NCBI GenBank assembly: GCA_024207135.1
Contig: CP042428.1
Coordinates: forward strand, 868,001 to 932,000
DNA length: 64,000 nucleotides
Direction of reading: 5' to 3'
Source: Arthrobacter sp. C2
GTDB lineage: Bacteria; Actinomycetota; Actinomycetes; Actinomycetales; Micrococcaceae
Shown here: positions 1 to 10,265 of the stretch, one piece after another
Position numbering within the stretch: position 1 is the first letter of the stretch
Layout: every line of letters begins with the position of its first letter
Notes under the pieces: generated by a model
Databases searched by the model: none
Seen by the model: the letters and a program-made list of their open reading frames with translations, nothing else
What the model was told of the DNA's origin: nothing
Made by a program: the position numbers and the translations under genes

Positions 1-90
1 CGGATTCGTCTTTGGCTTGCGCTCCCTGGTGCGGATCCTGAACACCGGGAGGTGACACCCGTCGGCCGGTTCCCCGCAGCGGCACCGGTG

Positions 91-112
91 AAGGCCCCCT
101 TGTCGGGGCCTT
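91..112. terminator. Rho-independent terminator-like hairpin
   Basis: Perfect 8-bp inverted repeat AAGGCCCC / GGGGCCTT with a 6-nt loop. It lies at the left edge of the window before the first gene, so it probably ends a transcript that begins outside the window. There is no long T-run. Confidence 0.45.
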
Positions 113-158
113 GCCCCGCGCGTAGAGTCTGGGAACCGAACCACAACCGAGGTGTGCC

Positions 159-965
159 ATGCCCAGGTCCGATGACCGTGTCGCCGCGTTCCACCGCTTG
201 CACTCCGGCGGGTGCTTCGTGATGCCCAACCCGTGGGATGCCGGCAGCGCCCGCGCCCTGGAACAGCTGGGCTTCAAGGCGCTGGCGACGACCAGTTCGG
301 GGTTCGCCTGGACGACCGGCCACCCCGACCGCTCGGGCAACATCGACCAGGTGCTCGCCCATCTGCGCACCATCGTGGATTCCGTGCGCGTTCCGGTGAA
401 CGCGGACTTCGAGGGCGGCTACGCGGTCGATCCCGACGAGGTGGGGGCAAACGTCGCCAGGGCCGTGTCCACGGGGGTCGCGGGGCTGTCCATCGAGGAT
501 GCCTCGGGCGACCCGGAGGATCCGCTTTTCGATTTCGAGCTGGCCGTGGCGCGCATCCGGGCCGCACGCGAAGCGATCGACCGCAGCGGAACGGGTGTCT
601 TGCTCACCGGGCGCTCCGAGGGCTTCGTCCATGGACGCCCCGACATCGACGAGACGATCCGCCGCCTGCGTGCCTTTGCACAGGCCGGCGCCGATTGCCT
701 CTACGCCCCGTGGATCGTGTCCCTCGCGCATGTCTCGGCCATCGTTGCCGCGGTGGCCCCCAAGCCGGTGAACCTGCTGGTCAACGCCCCCTTCACCACC
801 GTCGCACAAGCGGCGGAGCTCGGGGTGCGCCGGATCAGCGTGGGCGGCACGCTGGCGCGCACCGCCTGGGACGGGTTCCTGGGGGCCGCGCGGGAGATCG
901 CGGAGCAGGGCACCTTCACCCGGTTCGAGGGCCTTCCCAACGTCGATGGCCTGCTCGGCAGCTGA
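159..965 (+). CDS. PEP mutase / isocitrate lyase superfamily protein
   Basis: 268 aa, the normal length for single-domain members of this TIM-barrel superfamily, which cleave or form C-C or P-C bonds next to a carboxylate. The start of the family fold is seen as a PNPWDAGSARALE stretch near residue 24, followed by a TTSSGFAW loop and the Mg-binding NADFEGGYA segment around residue 80. GRSEGF near residue 150 and AGADCLYAP near residue 185 are also typical. The KKCGH loop of true isocitrate and methylisocitrate lyases is absent, so the substrate cannot be named; it belongs to the broad subgroup often annotated as isocitrate lyase/phosphoenolpyruvate mutase family protein. The gene stands alone and faces a convergent SDR gene across a strong hairpin. 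Confidence 0.85.
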   Translation: MPRSDDRVAAFHRLHSGGCFVMPNPWDAGSARALEQLGFKALATTSSGFAWTTGHPDRSGNIDQVLAHLRTIVDSVRVPVNADFEGGYAVDPDEVGANVARAVSTGVAGLSIEDASGDPEDPLFDFELAVARIRAAREAIDRSGTGVLLTGRSEGFVHGRPDIDETIRRLRAFAQAGADCLYAPWIVSLAHVSAIVAAVAPKPVNLLVNAPFTTVAQAAELGVRRISVGGTLARTAWDGFLGAAREIAEQGTFTRFEGLPNVDGLLGS

Positions 966-995
966 ACCGGTCCTGGTCCGAAGGCGCACACGTGC

Positions 996-1033
996 AAGGA
1001 TCCCCGCCTCCGTGATCGGAAGCGGGGATCCTT
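996..1033. terminator. Bidirectional terminator between convergent genes
   Basis: Perfect 12-bp inverted repeat AAGGATCCCCGC / GCGGGGATCCTT with a 14-nt loop, centred between the stop codons of the two convergent genes. A or T residues flank both sides, so it could serve both strands. Confidence 0.7.
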
Positions 1034-1073
1034 GGGTTGCCGGCCGCGGGCCGTGCGGGAGGGAACCGCGGAG

Positions 1074-1820
1074 CTACTTCTTGAGGAAGTCGCCGGCCCC
1101 GCCGACGTACTCGGTGTGGCCGGTCGGGACATCGGCGGTGACCATCGCTGCGACCTCGCCGCCGAACTCCACCACGGAGTACAGCTTGCCGGCGGCGGCA
1201 CGGCGGGCCTCGATCGCGCCGGGCTCGGCACGGTCCAGCAGCGTCGCGGTGATGGTGCCCTCGATCATGTCGCCGGAGACCACCACGAAGGTGATGCCCT
1301 TGGCCTCGAGTGCCGGGATGAATTCGCGCAGCGCGAGCTCCCCGGCGCGCTTGGAGCGGGCCACCGGCTCGTAGGCGTCCATGGTTTCGACCTGGTCGAT
1401 GAAGTGTGCCTGGTGGCTGGTGACGAACACGACGCGGGAGCCCGGGGCCATCTTCGCGGTGGCGGCCTCGAGCATGGCGACCTGGGCGTCGCGGTTCAGG
1501 CGCAGCGCGTAGTCCTCGCCGAGGCCCGATTCCATGCCGCCGGAGGCGTTGAGCACCAGCACGTCGAGCGAGCCGAAGTTCTCGATGGCCGCATCGACCA
1601 GTGCGGCAGGTCCCTCGGGTCCGGTCAGGTCGGCGCCCACGGCCACCGCGCGGCCGCCGGCCTCGGTGATGCCGGCAACGATCTTGTTGGCGCGCGGTGC
1701 CTTCTGGCGGTAGTTGATGACCACGCCGGCACCCTGTGCGGCGAGGATCTTGGCTACTTCGGCGCCAATGCCCCGGGACGACCCGGTGACGATCGCGGAC
1801 TTGCCCGTGAGATCGGTCAT
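1074..1820 (-). CDS. SDR family oxidoreductase (atypical catalytic motif)
   Basis: 248 aa Rossmann-fold short-chain dehydrogenase. The NAD(P)-binding TGSSRGIG motif is at residues 12-19 and an NASGG variant of the NNAG motif lies near residue 92. The usual YxxxK catalytic pair is not in register: around residue 149 the sequence reads YEPVARSKRAGE, so the Lys is seven rather than four residues after the Tyr. This is the divergent type of SDR that is common in actinobacteria, and its substrate is unknown. A GGAGTG stretch precedes the ATG. The gene is monocistronic and converges on the PEP-mutase-family gene. No pathway can be inferred from its neighbours. Confidence 0.85.
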   Translation of the reverse strand: MTDLTGKSAIVTGSSRGIGAEVAKILAAQGAGVVINYRQKAPRANKIVAGITEAGGRAVAVGADLTGPEGPAALVDAAIENFGSLDVLVLNASGGMESGLGEDYALRLNRDAQVAMLEAATAKMAPGSRVVFVTSHQAHFIDQVETMDAYEPVARSKRAGELALREFIPALEAKGITFVVVSGDMIEGTITATLLDRAEPGAIEARRAAAGKLYSVVEFGGEVAAMVTADVPTGHTEYVGGAGDFLKK

Positions 1821-1990
1821 TTACACTCCTTGTGCATCACTGCTTGAAAATTACTGGTTCCCCGCCGGTGCTGGGGGAACTTGGGGTGTCCGTACAAATA
1901 CCCGGACGCTGGTTCCAATCCTGCCAGCACTCCATGGGGAGCAGACTTGTAGGAATCCTCCAAACAAGTCTAGTCCAGGGCGGCCTGCTC

Positions 1991-2031
1991 CCGGGCAGGT
2001 GCCGCCTACTGCGCCGGCGGCACCTGCCCGG
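1991..2031 (-). terminator. GC-rich hairpin overlapping a gene's 3' end
   Basis: Perfect 16-bp inverted repeat with a 9-nt loop. The right arm (2016-2031) codes for the last residues of the DUF4352-like protein, the TAG stop is at the edge of the loop, and the left arm is 1991-2006. There is no T-run after it on the minus strand, so it may be a transcript-stabilising or Rho-assisted structure rather than a classical terminator. Confidence 0.45.
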
Positions 2032-4018
2032 GGCTGTACCAAACCACGTCGTCGCCGAACGCGTTCTTGTAGGCCAGGCGCGGAACGGAAAGGTCGACGC
2101 CCTTGAACACCAGGTCCCCGACGGCGCATTGGCCCTGGGCAAGGGTGTCCCGGCGCAGCTGCGAGTCGCTGTCGACGAGCCGCGCGTACGCATATTCCTG
2201 ATTGAGCATCGCAAAGTCCGCGGGTGCCACGCTGCGCTGCGTTTCCGGTGAAAATTCCGCGCCCTTGGTGTCGGAGCCGGCGCAGAAGCGCACCTGGACT
2301 GCCACCTGGGACTCCGCGTCTTCCGCTGCCGTCGGCCTGCGTTCGAAGCCCGTAGCGGTGATCGTGGTTCCGTTGCCCAGCTGGGCCGTCTCGCCGATGG
2401 TGATCCGCCCGGTGACCTGCGGCTCATCGATGTTGGTCACCGCGATCATCACCGCCAGGCAGGCAACGAGCGCCGCGGAGCCGGCCATCAGCCAGGCCGG
2501 CCACCGCTTGGCACGCCCGCGGCGCTGCCGCATGGATGCCGGGTCGGCGCCGTTGTTGATCAGCAGGCGCGGCAACCCGCCGAGCACCGGATCGAGGGAC
2601 CGTTGAAGCACTTTGTGTCGCTTGAACAGCTGCGGGTGGAAGGTGAGCACCCGTTGGTCCTCGTCGATGATGGCCAGGGTGCCGGCCGGATCCTCCAGGA
2701 CCGCAAGGATCGCTTCAATCTCCATGCGCGTTTCGTGCATGGTGCCTCCCCCATGCCCTGCCGACCGGGTGCCCAGGGCAATCGAGCCCTCGCCGATGGC
2801 CAGCGTGACGGACCTGTCGGTGGTCACGTCCCCGCCGGGCAGGGAACGAAAGATGCGTTCACGTCCGGATTTCCCGTCCCTGCCCCGTTTCCCGGCATCG
2901 AGCGGGTCGGGTGACCCCAGCTCCAGGGCCAGGTGCAGGCACTGTGTTGCCTGGCTGAGCACCTGGCGCACCCCGGCGGTGTCGGTGCCCGGATCGTCGT
3001 CGAGGCCCACCACCCTGCGTTCGCGGGCCAGCCGGGGGGAAAGCCCGTGGTGGGTCTCCCGCACCGCGTCCTCGACCCAGGGATCCGGGACCAAGGCCAT
3101 GGTTCGGCTGAAGTCCATGAGCACGCGCTGCCGGGCCGCTTCCCCGAGCGGATTCTCCGCAACGAGGAAGACGCAGAACTCCGCGCCGATGCCCAGCATG
3201 TCGATGCCGATCGCGGCGGGATCCTGCCCCGCGTTGGCTGCCGTTGCCGCCAGCTGGGCGCGCAGCAGTTCCGCTGCGGCCAGCCCGGCCGCGGAGCGTG
3301 GCACCAGGGTGGAGAGCAGGACCGGGTCCTCGCTGACGGGCAGCGAACCGGTGCCGTTGCCCGTGGCACGCCGCACCAGTGTGGCCGGGCCCTCCGGCAG
3401 GGGCCCCGCGTCCGAACCGCCGACGTGTTTGGCCGTGCCGTCGGCCCATATCCGGGAAGGTTCCGCGCCCGAGTCGGTTTCGCGGACCGGGAACCCGAGA
3501 CCCACCAGGGACTGGTCGGTGGTGAAAAACACCGCTCGAATCCGTTCGGACTTGGGGTCGAGCAGGGGCAGCAGCACGCGGGCACGTTCACGTGCATCGG
3601 GTGCGCTCACCTGGATCCCCGCCAATGCCGCCGCGTTGCGGCCGGTGCGCCGCACCAGGTCCGCCGGCCACACCGGGTGCTCCGGGCGCATCGCGGATGT
3701 CTGGTCGGTGACGATCCAACCGTCGAAGAGCCCCGGCAGCCGCCGCCAGGCGGCGGCGACCGTATCGGTGGCGCCACGGATCAGCAGTGTCGAGGTGTCT
3801 GTCCCCGCTTCGGCAATGACCTCGGGGAAGCCGGTGCGTCCTGCGCCCAGTTCCACGGGCCGTGCCAATTCGGTGCGCAAGGCGGAAAGTGCCATCGACA
3901 GCGAGCCGGTGGCCGCGACTTCTTCGTCAAGCAGGCCGTAGCCAAAGGTGACTCCGATCCTGGTCTGGGTGTCCTCGTCGTCGAAAAATTGCCAGTTCGT
4001 TCCGGCCCAGCCAGTCAT
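2006..4018 (-). CDS. Membrane-anchored protein: insulinase-like N-terminus, DUF4352-like C-terminus
   Basis: About 670 aa from the ATG at 4018; the frame opens further to a TTG at 4075. The first ~200 residues (FGYGLLDEE, then an Ala/Leu helix, then a TSTLLIRG strand) weakly resemble the beta-strand/helix start of M16 (insulinase-like) peptidases. However, the HxxEH zinc motif is missing and the equivalent helix reads TGSLSMALSAL, so any fold here is probably catalytically dead. A long middle region follows, then a basic stretch and one membrane segment of about 20 residues some 160 residues before the end. The final ~130 residues look like a DUF4352-type immunoglobulin-like domain outside the membrane, with two Cys. 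The true start is uncertain: an A-run at 3984-3988 (T-run in the gene) joins this frame to a better-looking start, MRDLDDWLGRNELAIF, in another frame. Function unknown. Confidence 0.6.
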   Translation of the reverse strand: MTGWAGTNWQFFDDEDTQTRIGVTFGYGLLDEEVAATGSLSMALSALRTELARPVELGAGRTGFPEVIAEAGTDTSTLLIRGATDTVAAAWRRLPGLFDGWIVTDQTSAMRPEHPVWPADLVRRTGRNAAALAGIQVSAPDARERARVLLPLLDPKSERIRAVFFTTDQSLVGLGFPVRETDSGAEPSRIWADGTAKHVGGSDAGPLPEGPATLVRRATGNGTGSLPVSEDPVLLSTLVPRSAAGLAAAELLRAQLAATAANAGQDPAAIGIDMLGIGAEFCVFLVAENPLGEAARQRVLMDFSRTMALVPDPWVEDAVRETHHGLSPRLARERRVVGLDDDPGTDTAGVRQVLSQATQCLHLALELGSPDPLDAGKRGRDGKSGRERIFRSLPGGDVTTDRSVTLAIGEGSIALGTRSAGHGGGTMHETRMEIEAILAVLEDPAGTLAIIDEDQRVLTFHPQLFKRHKVLQRSLDPVLGGLPRLLINNGADPASMRQRRGRAKRWPAWLMAGSAALVACLAVMIAVTNIDEPQVTGRITIGETAQLGNGTTITATGFERRPTAAEDAESQVAVQVRFCAGSDTKGAEFSPETQRSVAPADFAMLNQEYAYARLVDSDSQLRRDTLAQGQCAVGDLVFKGVDLSVPRLAYKNAFGDDVVWYSPGQVPPAQ

Positions 4019-4163
4019 CCAGATCCCGCATCGTGTCGAAGTGTTTACCGGTGCGTGGCCGCATCGGCTCATCAAGGCTACCGGGGCATGCGGAACGGTT
4101 TTGGTCTTCCGACCGGCCCGGCGCGCCGAAACCGATGCCCGCAGCGCGCTCCGGTGGGCCTAG

Positions 4164-4628
4164 CTAGGCCAGTGCAGCGCGGACCATGTTGCTCAGGGCC
4201 TTGCCGTCGAAGCGGCCGGCGACCTTCTCGGTGACCAGCTTCATGACCGAACCCATCTGGCGCATGCCCAGTTCATTGCCCTCGGCGCGCAGCGTGGCGA
4301 CGGCCTCGGCGACGATGACCTTGGCCTCGTCCTCGCTCAGCGCGGCGGGCAGGTACGCCTCGATGATGGCGGCTTCCTGTTCCTCGGCGGCCGCGCGATC
4401 TCCCTGGCCGGCGTTGGTGTAGGTGACGGCGGTTTCGCGGCGGCGTGCGGCTTCCTTCTGGAGCAGGGAAATCACGGCGGCATCGTCGAGTTCAATGGGT
4501 GTCTTGCCGCCCTTTTCCCGGGTGTTGATCTCGCCGAGCAGGTTCCGCACGGTGGTGAGTTCGACCTTGTTGCCGGCCTTGAGGTGTGCGGTCATGTCCG
4601 CGCGGAGGCGGTCCTTGAGGGTTTCCAT
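4164..4628 (-). CDS. GatB/YqeY domain-containing protein
   Basis: 154 aa from an ATG (METLKDRL). This is the stand-alone GatB/YqeY family, a small all-helical protein homologous to the tRNA-binding tail domain of the GatB amidotransferase subunit. Family signatures are visible: LRADMTAHLKAG at the start, RNLLGEIN, KEAARRRE, EEQEAAIIEAYLPAALSEDE in the middle and GMRQMGSVMKLV with GRFDGKALSNMVRAALA at the end. Length matches the family. It may help tRNA-dependent amidation, but its role is not established. The open frame extends to 4877, but the upstream part is Arg/Pro-rich and unlike the family, so the internal ATG is preferred. Confidence 0.9.
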   Translation of the reverse strand: METLKDRLRADMTAHLKAGNKVELTTVRNLLGEINTREKGGKTPIELDDAAVISLLQKEAARRRETAVTYTNAGQGDRAAAEEQEAAIIEAYLPAALSEDEAKVIVAEAVATLRAEGNELGMRQMGSVMKLVTEKVAGRFDGKALSNMVRAALA

Positions 4629-5111
4629 GGTGGCGTCTTCTTCCCGTCGTGGCCCGGCAGGCACGCGGTGCGGCTGCACGCGTCTTGATGCCGGTATCCC
4701 CAACAGTTTATTCGTTGCAGCGCGGGCAGGTCCCCTCCGGCGGACCGCGCCGCGGAAATCGCGGGCATTTGCACCAGGGAGCCGGAACGGCGAGGTCCCG
4801 GCTCCCCCGCGGCGGTTCCCCGGTGGCCGAGAACGGCCTTTCGGTCTGGGCTTTCGTTGGCGGTGGGGGTCGCGCATGGCGTACGCGGCCTTAAAGCGGA
4901 CTAACTCAAAAATTTACCTAGATGTTAATCCTGAATATGGTTTTGAACATGCCGCAGCCGGGCGCGGAAACCGGGATCGAGGCTTCGCCCGGATGGCACG
5001 TCCGCAGCGCTGCGGTGCGCACGGAGATGCGGCCGCCACGGATGCCGTGACGGCCGTCGATCCCTGCTGTTGGCTATCCCCCGATGGCGGGGCTGCCGAG
5101 TTCGCCCGGGG
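4629..5111. other. Intergenic region, no gene seen
   Basis: 483 nt between the divergently oriented ends of gatB/yqeY and fabG (both on the minus strand, so this is upstream of yqeY). It holds an unusually AT-rich patch at about 4890-4945 that could contain the yqeY promoter. No ORF with family resemblance, RNA or repeat was recognised. Confidence 0.5.
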
Positions 5112-6667
<1,556 letters not shown>

Positions 6668-6671
<4 letters not shown>

Positions 6672-6925
6672 GCATCTTCGATTCCCTGGGCGGCGGGGCA
6701 CCGCAGGGTCCCACCGGTCCCCCGCGCTGCTCCCGCAAGGGATGCCGGGACGACGCCACCGTGCAACTGCTGTGGAACAACCCCAAGATCCACACCCCGG
6801 AACGCCGGAAAACCTGGCTGGCCTGCGGCGAGCATGCCGACTGGCTCGAAAACTACCTCTCCGAGCGGCTGCTCTTCAAGGAGCGCCTGCCGCTCGTTGA
6901 CCCTGCCCCCGGCACCACCACCTAA
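6668..6925 (+). CDS. Small Cys/His protein of unknown function
   Basis: 85 aa, GTG start overlapping the upstream stop as GTGA, which implies translational coupling. It contains CSRKGC (C-x4-C) near residues 21-26 and CGEH (C-x2-H) near 54-57; together these could hold one zinc ion, as in a small treble-clef or ribbon. The rest is a short amphipathic C-terminal helix. Orthologues are commonly found between DUF3099 and SURF1 genes in Micrococcaceae and are sometimes labelled acetone carboxylase, a name that nothing in this sequence supports. Confidence 0.75.
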
Positions 6926-6940
6926 GGAGAACAAAGCAGC

Positions 6941-7867
6941 GTGTATCGATTCCTGGCCAGCACCCGCTGGATCGGCTGGTTGCTCCTGGTGTGCCTCTTC
7001 GCCACCACCTTTACCTTCCTGGGCAAATGGCAGATGGACCGCCGGGAGGGCGCCCTGACCGAGATTTCCCATGTGAAACGCAACTACGACGCCGAACCGG
7101 TCCCCTTCGCCGAGGCAAAGCAGCTCTTCGAGCAATTGCCGGCCGATGGCAAGTGGACCCCGGTTTCGCTGCGCGGCAGTTACCTGGCCGAGGACCAGGT
7201 GGTGGTGCGCAACCGGATCTCCGGATCCCGCCCCGGCTACGAGGTCCTGGTCCCCTTCCGCACCCTCGAGGGGACCGTGGTGATCGTGGACCGGGGGTTC
7301 CTCCCCATCGGCAACAACAACGCCGGGCGCCCGGATGCGATCCCGGCTCCCCCGGCCGGCACCGTCGAGGTAGACGTCCGGCTCAAGGGCGGCGAGCCGA
7401 AGCTCGACCGCGGTGCTCCCGAGGGCCAGCTGGCCTCCATCGACCTGCCCACCTACGAGCAGCAGCTCGGCTACCCGGTGGCCACCGGAAGCTACGGGTT
7501 GATGTACCTGGAGGATCCGGCCGCGGCCGAGGCTCCGATCCAGCTGCAGCGTCCCGAGGAAGACGAGGGCCCGCACCTGTCCTACATGTTCCAGTGGTTC
7601 GCCTTCGGCGTGCTGGTCTTTGTGGGCTTTGGCTATGCCGCCAAGCAGCAGGCGCGGATCAACCGCGAGGACCGCGAGGAGGTTGCCGCGGCGGCCCTGC
7701 GCGGGGAGGAACCGGTGCTGCACCAGGCGCACCACATGCGCAAGAAGCCCAAGAAGCTGGTCCGCCGCGACGGCAGCCCCACCGACGAGGCCACCGAGGA
7801 CGCGTACCTCGACGAACTCGAACGCCAGGCTGCCGAACGCGACGCCGGCATCTCCGGGACCAAGTAG
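6941..7867 (+). CDS. SURF1 family cytochrome oxidase biogenesis protein
   Basis: 308 aa, GTG start preceded by AAGGAG. SURF1-family proteins help to insert cofactors into or assemble haem-copper cytochrome oxidase in the membrane. The fold is clear: a first membrane helix at residues 10-27 (IGWLLLVCLFATTFTFLGKWQ), the conserved GKWQMDRR exit, the large extracytoplasmic domain with LRGSYL, NRISGSRPGYEVLVPF and VIVDRGFLPIGN, then SYMFQWFAFGVLVFVGFGYAA as the second helix around residue 220. A cytoplasmic charged tail of about 70 residues follows. It is the last gene of the DUF3099 operon. Confidence 0.92.
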   Translation: MYRFLASTRWIGWLLLVCLFATTFTFLGKWQMDRREGALTEISHVKRNYDAEPVPFAEAKQLFEQLPADGKWTPVSLRGSYLAEDQVVVRNRISGSRPGYEVLVPFRTLEGTVVIVDRGFLPIGNNNAGRPDAIPAPPAGTVEVDVRLKGGEPKLDRGAPEGQLASIDLPTYEQQLGYPVATGSYGLMYLEDPAAAEAPIQLQRPEEDEGPHLSYMFQWFAFGVLVFVGFGYAAKQQARINREDREEVAAAALRGEEPVLHQAHHMRKKPKKLVRRDGSPTDEATEDAYLDELERQAAERDAGISGTK

Positions 7868-7895
7868 CCTCGTCCCGGCGGATGGTTCCACCCGT

Positions 7896-8363
7896 TCAGG
7901 GCTTATCCGGCGCCTTCAAGGTCGCGAAGGATGCGCCCAGCGAGTCCCATTCGACGAACACCGATTGGGCGTCCACGACCGCACCCAGCGAACGATAGGT
8001 CGCCAGGGCCGCGGCGTTCGCGCGTTCGGTGCCGGTCCACATTCCCGTGCAGCCCAGCTCCAGGCCGAGGGCGGCCAGGGCGCGCAACAATGCCGTGGCG
8101 ATTCCCCGCTGCCTGAACGAACCGTCCACGCCCAGTTCGTAGACGAACAACTCCGCGTCCTTGTCCGGGTGCCGCATCTCCACTCCCGAGACGAAGCCGA
8201 CCGCGGTTCCGTCCCCGCTGCGCGCCAGCAGCAGGTGGTGTCCGGGCATCCCCAGGAAGGCCCGCGCGCCGTGCTCGGAGACCGGGTTGTCGAACAGCCC
8301 CGAGGCCGCGAGCAGCTCCGCCGCATCCGCCGCGGGGCCGATGTTCCACTGACTGGCGCCCAT
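7896..8363 (-). CDS. GNAT family N-acetyltransferase
   Basis: 155 aa from an ATG with AAGGAAG upstream. The acetyl-CoA-binding motif A reads ELGVDGSFRQRGIATALLRAL (Q/RxxGxG/A type) near residues 85-105, followed by the GMWTGTERANAAALATYRSLGA segment typical of the family. Overall it resembles aminoglycoside 3-N-acetyltransferase type I (AAC(3)-I-like) GNATs, but resistance cannot be inferred from this. The gene is convergent with SURF1 and lies just downstream of the ABC-F gene, separated by a hairpin. Confidence 0.85.
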   Translation of the reverse strand: MGASQWNIGPAADAAELLAASGLFDNPVSEHGARAFLGMPGHHLLLARSGDGTAVGFVSGVEMRHPDKDAELFVYELGVDGSFRQRGIATALLRALAALGLELGCTGMWTGTERANAAALATYRSLGAVVDAQSVFVEWDSLGASFATLKAPDKP

Positions 8364-8490
8364 CGGTTGCTTCCTTTCCGTCGCCGGGGTTGGTTTTCGT
8401 TCCCCCTGAACGCACGGGGGCCGGTATGCCGAAGCTACCGCGGGTCCGTGCCGCGCGCAAGATGCCGGCGAGGGGCCGGCCCGGGACACG

Positions 8491-8543
8491 GAAAAGCCCG
8501 CCCTCGCCCCGGGGTGCCACTGGCACAAGGGGGAAGGCGGGCC
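8491..8543 (-). terminator. Hairpin downstream of the ABC-F gene
   Basis: GCCCGCC / GGCGGGC outer stem with an inner GTGCCA / TGGCAC hairpin, followed on the minus strand by TTTTCC. Placed 10 nt after the ABC-F stop codon. Confidence 0.5.
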
Positions 8544-8552
8544 GAATCCGGG

Positions 8553-10154
8553 TTAGGCCAGGGTGACAAGCTCCAGGTAGGAGTCGTTCCACAAATCCTC
8601 GTCGCCGTCGGGCAGCAGCACCACGCGGTCCGGGTTCAACGCGGCAACCGCGCCCTCGTCGTGGGACACCATGACCACGGCGCCCGTGAAGTTGGACAGC
8701 GCGCCGAGGATCTCGGCGCGCGAGGCCGGGTCCAGGTTGTTGGTGGGCTCATCGAGCAGCAGCACGTTGGCGCTGGAGGCCACGATCGTGGCCAGGGCCA
8801 GGCGGGTCTTCTCGCCGCCGGAGAGCACCCCGGCCGGCTTGGAGACGTCGTCGCCGGAGAACATGAAGGAACCCAGGATGCCGCGCACCTCCGCGTCGCC
8901 CATGTGGCTCGGGGCCGCCGAGCGCATGTTTTCCAGCACCGAACGGTCCACGTCCAGGGTGTCGTGCTCCTGGGCGAAGTACCCGATCTTCAGGCCGTGG
9001 CCCGGGACCAGGTCGCCGGTGTCGGGGCTGGACACCCCGGCGAGCATGCGCAGCAGCGTGGTCTTGCCCGCGCCGTTCAGGCCCAGGATGACGACCTTGG
9101 AGCCGCGGTCGATGGCCAGGGAGACATCGGTGAAGATCTCCAGCGAACCGTAGGACTTCGACAGGCCCTCGGCCATCAGCGGGGTCTTGCCGCAGGGGGC
9201 CGGATCCGGGAAGCGCAGGTTTGCGACGCGGTCGGCGACGCGGACCTCGTCCAGCCCGCCCATCAACCGGTCCACGCGCTTGAGCATGGACTGCGCAGCG
9301 GAGGCACCCGAGGCGCGGGCCTTCATCTTGTTGGCCTGCGCCAGCAAGGTGGTGGCCTTCTTCTCGGTGTTGGCGCGCTCGCGCTTGCGGGCCCGCTCGT
9401 CGGTCTCGCGCTGCTGCAGGTAGCGCTTCCAGCCCAGGTTGTACACGTCCATGCTGGCGCGGTTGGCGTCCAGGTGGATGACCTTGTTGACGGTTGCCTC
9501 GAGCAGCGAGGTGTCGTGCGAGATGACCAGCAGGCCGCCCTGGTGGTTGGCCAGGAAGCCGCGCAGCCAGGTGATCGAGTCCGCGTCAAGGTGGTTGGTG
9601 GGCTCATCGAGCAGCAGCGTCTCGGCATCCGCGTACAGGATGCGGGCCAGTTCCACGCGGCGGCGCTGGCCGCCGGAGAGGGTGGACAGTGCCTGGTTGA
9701 GCAGGCGCTCGGGCAGGGCCAAGTTGTTGGAGATCGCCGCGGCCTCGGACTCGGCCGCGTACCCGCCGCCGGCAATGAACTCGGCCTCGATGCGGTCGTA
9801 CTGGCGCATGGCCTTCGCTGCCACCGCGGCATCCTCGGAGGCCATGTCGTCCTGGCACTTCTTGAGCTTGCCGACGATGACGTCCAGGCCGCGGGCCGAA
9901 AGGATGCGGTCGCGGGCAAGCTGCTCCATGTTGGGGGTGCGCGGATCCTGCGGCAGGTAGCCGATGGTTCCGGTGGAGGTGACCGAGCCGCCTGCGGGCG
10001 CCGTTTCCCCGGCAAGCACGCGGGTCATGGTGGTCTTTCCGGCACCATTGCGCCCGACGAGGCCGATCTTGTCGCCCTTGTCGATGCGGAACGAGACGCC
10101 CTCCATGAGAAGGCGTGCGCCGGCGCGCAGCTCCAAATCGGCAACGGAAATCAC
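8553..10154 (-). CDS. ABC-F family ATP-binding protein
   Basis: 533 aa from a GTG (reads VISVADLELRAG), with AAAGGG upstream; the frame extends 23 codons further but without family resemblance. Two ABC cassettes and no membrane segments: Walker A GRNGAGKTT (~33) and GLNGAGKTT (~345), signatures LSGGQRRR and LSGGEKTRL, Walker B LLLDEPTNHLD and LLLDEPTNNLD, joined by a charged linker (residues ~230-290, RERANTEKKATTLLAQANK). ABC-F proteins act on the ribosome E-site in translation or antibiotic protection. Length and spacing fit the housekeeping actinobacterial group; no resistance role can be assigned. Monocistronic. Confidence 0.92.
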   Translation of the reverse strand: MISVADLELRAGARLLMEGVSFRIDKGDKIGLVGRNGAGKTTMTRVLAGETAPAGGSVTSTGTIGYLPQDPRTPNMEQLARDRILSARGLDVIVGKLKKCQDDMASEDAAVAAKAMRQYDRIEAEFIAGGGYAAESEAAAISNNLALPERLLNQALSTLSGGQRRRVELARILYADAETLLLDEPTNHLDADSITWLRGFLANHQGGLLVISHDTSLLEATVNKVIHLDANRASMDVYNLGWKRYLQQRETDERARKRERANTEKKATTLLAQANKMKARASGASAAQSMLKRVDRLMGGLDEVRVADRVANLRFPDPAPCGKTPLMAEGLSKSYGSLEIFTDVSLAIDRGSKVVILGLNGAGKTTLLRMLAGVSSPDTGDLVPGHGLKIGYFAQEHDTLDVDRSVLENMRSAAPSHMGDAEVRGILGSFMFSGDDVSKPAGVLSGGEKTRLALATIVASSANVLLLDEPTNNLDPASRAEILGALSNFTGAVVMVSHDEGAVAALNPDRVVLLPDGDEDLWNDSYLELVTLA

Positions 10155-10265
10155 GGTGACCCTTTCGGTAAAGTTTTGGGGCCCTGTTGGGCAACCTACC
10201 CAGTCTACGCGGGTCAACCGCACTTTGGCCCGAAGATGCGTCGAATCTCACGCCGCCGGGGCGCT

